A stretch of DNA of 64,000 nt, taken from assembly GCA_028023455.1 (NCBI GenBank), contig JAQFVV010000012.1, positions 12,662,364-12,726,363 of the forward strand, in the 5' to 3' direction. Origin of the DNA: Epiperipatus broadwayi (Eukaryota > Onychophora > Udeonychophora > Euonychophora > Peripatidae). The notes under the pieces were generated by a model that saw nothing but the letters and a program-made list of their open reading frames with translations, was not told the origin of the DNA and ran no database searches. Shown here one piece after another: positions 60,901 through 64,000 of this stretch. A program made the translations under genes and the position numbers. Position 1 is the stretch's first letter, and every line of letters begins with the position of its first letter.

Positions 60901-63219
60901 CTCATGCTTGCTGTATTTGTCTATTATTGTGTAATTATACATCAATGTAATGTTATAATAAATATTTATTGGGATTATCTTTTCATTTCCAAGTTTGGTT
61001 GCTTAGCAATATGCTTGAGCTTAAGTCATTATCTTGCATATTTTATTTAGGTTCATAGCATAATGTTGGTTAGTTGATGACTACAATACTCTTGGTTAGT
61101 CATATTGTCTATATATACATGGGTGTATTTATTTTCTTAGTATCTAGCTTGAAACTTGATCTTTCTTTATAACAAAAAAATATATAACTTGCTTATCACA
61201 TTGTTTAGTGTATGTGTGTTTGAAAAAGAGTAAGCAATTGTTTGACAATTACTTGGTTAGGCTTAGAATGGTATAGCTTAGTGTAGGTGGGAGCTAGGTT
61301 GGAAGGTCCTTTATACTATATAACCAATATTTCAATATAAAACATTTATGAATCTATTTTTATATTTAACAATATATTCTTTACATTCATATATTTTTCA
61401 TGCTGATTCCAGCTTTTTGTAGTAAAATATATTGTGATATTAATATTTCCATTGGTAGGAATATGTAAAATATTTTATAACACAAGATTAGTTTACTCAT
61501 TAAATTTCTTTCAGCAGACATACATATTTGCATGAATTAAAGATAGATACTTTTAAAAAAACCAAGACTTCTTTTTATTTCTTCTAAAATGCACATATTT
61601 TAATCAGTCATTTTATGTAAAAATTACAGCTTTTCCATCCAAGTGATAATAATATAATATAATGTTAATCTTCAAAAAAAAATTACATTATAGTCCACTT
61701 TATTTTAAATAAAGAAAGTCATTTAAAACAAAGTTTATTCATCAGTTTTTATAATAGGCAAATCTTTTTCTGACATATAAATTCAAAAGTCACTTTTCCA
61801 ATTTTTGAAACATATCACTACTTGCAGTTATATAATTCATTTGAATTGCTCTTTTAAGATAAACTAAAAATAAAGCATTTTATTCGCAGTCATATAACAA
61901 TAAATTATATACTCATACTTAAAAAAAATTATCTCATCCAGGTTTTAATTCAGGTGCTTAATATTAATTTATCCTTCTTTTCCTTCTTTTGAAATTCATA
62001 AAATTATTTGAATAACTCATAACAAATATCCTTTTTATACTTATTACCTTAAACTTTCTTAAAAGATTATATTTATCAGAGTTAAGTAAAGTTATTAGAA
62101 ATAAATGTTCATTCATTCTAAATATATTAAACATATTAAATTCAAAGTTCTTACATGTCCCCAAATTTCTTCTGGTCCTATGATTTATCTTCTCATAGTA
62201 TTTAATATTTTACCAGAATTTTGATGACTACTATCAGCTTCCATAATATTATCGCAGTTCCTAATTAAATTTTGAAGTAAAATTTAGCTTATAGGAAATA
62301 ACTTGATTTTATTCAGACATTATTTTAAAACAGTTACTCAAAATTATACTTTTAAAACTTTTAGATAAAAAATAATTTTTCATTAAAAAAATTATAACTT
62401 TTAACAATTAGACAAACAAAAAAAATAATAATCAATTTCTTAATTTACATTCTCATTAATACTACACTAGACTGATCAAACAGCTCTTTTTATATTGATT
62501 TGATTTAGTAATCTCATTGGTTAACTCTGCTCCTTAACACATACTAATTTACATAAAAATTAAATGTTATCTCTAAAAAATTAACTATGACTCATCATTT
62601 ATTAAATATTATATCAGAATTATTTAACACTTCTAAATACTAAAAATCTTTATTAAACAATTTAAAATGTTTTTTTAATAAATTGAAATATTAATTTTCA
62701 AGCAAAAGTATTATTTAAGCAACACAATAAAAATTACAAATATTAATTTGCAACATTGAAATGTTTCTAATTTTATTAACACAATATAAATCAATACTTT
62801 TTGTCTACAAATATCAAAGCTCACAGACTATTACCAATACTTTTAAGACATGTGACACTTTCAGAACATTCTAGACTAATATTTAACTATTTATGATTTA
62901 ATAATGATTTTAACAAATAATTTTTTTAAAACACATTAAACATATTATACAATATTTATTACTGGCATTTAACTATTGTATTATTATTATATCAATTAAA
63001 TCTAATAAATATAAATTTATTTTGTCTTTTAAATGATATAACTTTAAAATATTTTAAATCCCTTTGTAAACTTGTAGTTAACAAGTTTGAACTTATCCTA
63101 CTTATAAAATCACTATAACATAGTATAAACTAACACAAATTTATTTCTTTTAAAAAAATAGCTATATTTTACTCTTCTTAAAATGGCTGTACTAAGCACA
63201 CAGGCACAATATATATATA
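57993..63219. other. 5.2 kb AT-rich non-coding stretch
   Basis: Short frames only (for example 58995-59225, 59415-59672, 60076-60389), none with a recognised domain. Contains the microsatellite at 59516. No RNA gene recognised. Confidence 0.45.
59516..59553. repeat. (TA)n-(GT)n compound microsatellite
   Basis: A TA run of about nine units, then AAAGG, then seven GT units. Confidence 0.9.
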
Positions 63220-64000
63220 TTATAACAGTCGGGGTGTATTGGAAGTTGGAGTCTTACTGTATCTGCCATACAGGGTGCCACCAGGCTATTGGAACCTGGA
63301 AAATTTATATAGTAGGCATATACATACTGTTAAGATCTAATTTTTACATATACGTTTTATTCCGACCATCAGCCCATGCCACCTGTTCAGGGAGCAGCAG
63401 AGATAATTTATAATATAAATTCTTATAAGTTTTAATAAAGATTTACATTCTCAAAATATATTAATATATAAAAAAATAAAATAAGCCACTGCCAGTAATT
63501 AACACACAAAACATTTATTGATGCACATATATAAATTTGAGGAATAAATTTAGATATTATTAATTTTAAATTATTATTTAGAAAATCTGCACAGATGGAC
63601 ATTTTAATAATATTTTTACTTCAGAATGTTGTGTGTAGATAGGCTACATAGATTACTCAGTTAAAACTTTTCAAAACAATTCTTCAATCTCAGACTAAAA
63701 GCTTGTAGCCAAACCAACACCTGCTTCCAGATATATAGTCACAACCAATGCAATATGAAGACGCTAGCATAAAACCATGCTGACAGGAATGTGCATCTGA
63801 CAGTGTGAAATTATTTGAAGGACATGATCCTCATCCAGTGCAGGAATGTGTGTCTGTCTCACGAAAAAATCATGTATATACAATAATTAAATAGAAATGC
63901 TACATATGGGGGAGAGCGGTCTATATGCCAACTTATAGACTTTATCCATACAGCTAAAAAAGGGGTCAATGGTGCAGAAAATACATCCTATCCATTGCAA
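63220..64000 (+). mobile_element. Element B3, left end, running off the window
   Basis: Starts TATAACAGTCGGGGTG right after (TA)n (63209-63222). The first 320 bp match 30083-30366 and, in reverse, 3600-3868 and 32180-32457 (landmarks GCCACTGCCAGTAATTAACA, CCGACCATCAGCCCA). From 63590 on it matches 32570-33000 (CATGCTGACA(G/A)GAATGTGCAT, GAAATGCTACATATGG). No protein seen in the part visible. Confidence 0.75.

Overview
The window is very AT-rich, non-coding-looking animal DNA, probably from an invertebrate. Evidence for this is Ty3/Gypsy retrotransposon debris, an APE-endonuclease LINE, a tRNA-derived SINE-like unit, many foldback (inverted-repeat) elements, long (TAA)n and (TA)n microsatellites, and no bacterial operon structure. 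The species cannot be named from the sequence. I found no convincing host protein-coding gene; nearly everything recognisable is mobile-element sequence at different stages of decay.

Layout. 0.9-9.85 kb: a minus-strand Ty3/Gypsy element with two nearly identical terminal repeats and a readable but broken gag-protease-RT-RNase H-integrase, carrying a 2.15 kb foreign repeat (C1) between integrase and the 3' LTR. 9.84-10.72 kb: a duplicated AT-rich block and a 208 bp MITE. 10.7-25 kb: mostly featureless AT-rich DNA with a tRNA-like SINE unit (14.4 kb), a LINE 3' end (18.5-19.2 kb) and large (TAA)n arrays (23.0 and 24.4 kb). 25.3-34.6 kb: an old plus-strand Gypsy element whose 3' LTR-like repeat is split by a 4.26 kb element (B2), itself split by a second copy of repeat C (C2). 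37-46 kb: four foldback elements and two tandem duplications. 48.7-53.9 kb: a minus-strand LINE interrupted by a foldback element that is itself interrupted. 54.3-57.9 kb: a less repetitive block ending in a near-perfect 92 bp hairpin. 63.2-64 kb: the end of another B element, running off the window.

The most interesting signal is in three otherwise unrelated foldback elements (40.2-41.3, 45.5-45.8 and 52.3-52.8 kb). In each arm they share a short core that aligns position by position to a type I hammerhead ribozyme: CTGATGA, a 3 bp helix with a 5 nt loop, (G/A)AAA, a short stem III (self-complementary in two of the three), a UC or UU cleavage triplet end, and a sequence that pairs back to the nucleotides just before CTGATGA. 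Because the elements are inverted repeats, the motif occurs once per arm on opposite strands. Several copies have lesions expected to reduce or abolish activity, so these may be relics. The arrangement (hammerhead-like motif in both arms of a foldback element with no protein) is the candidate undescribed system here.
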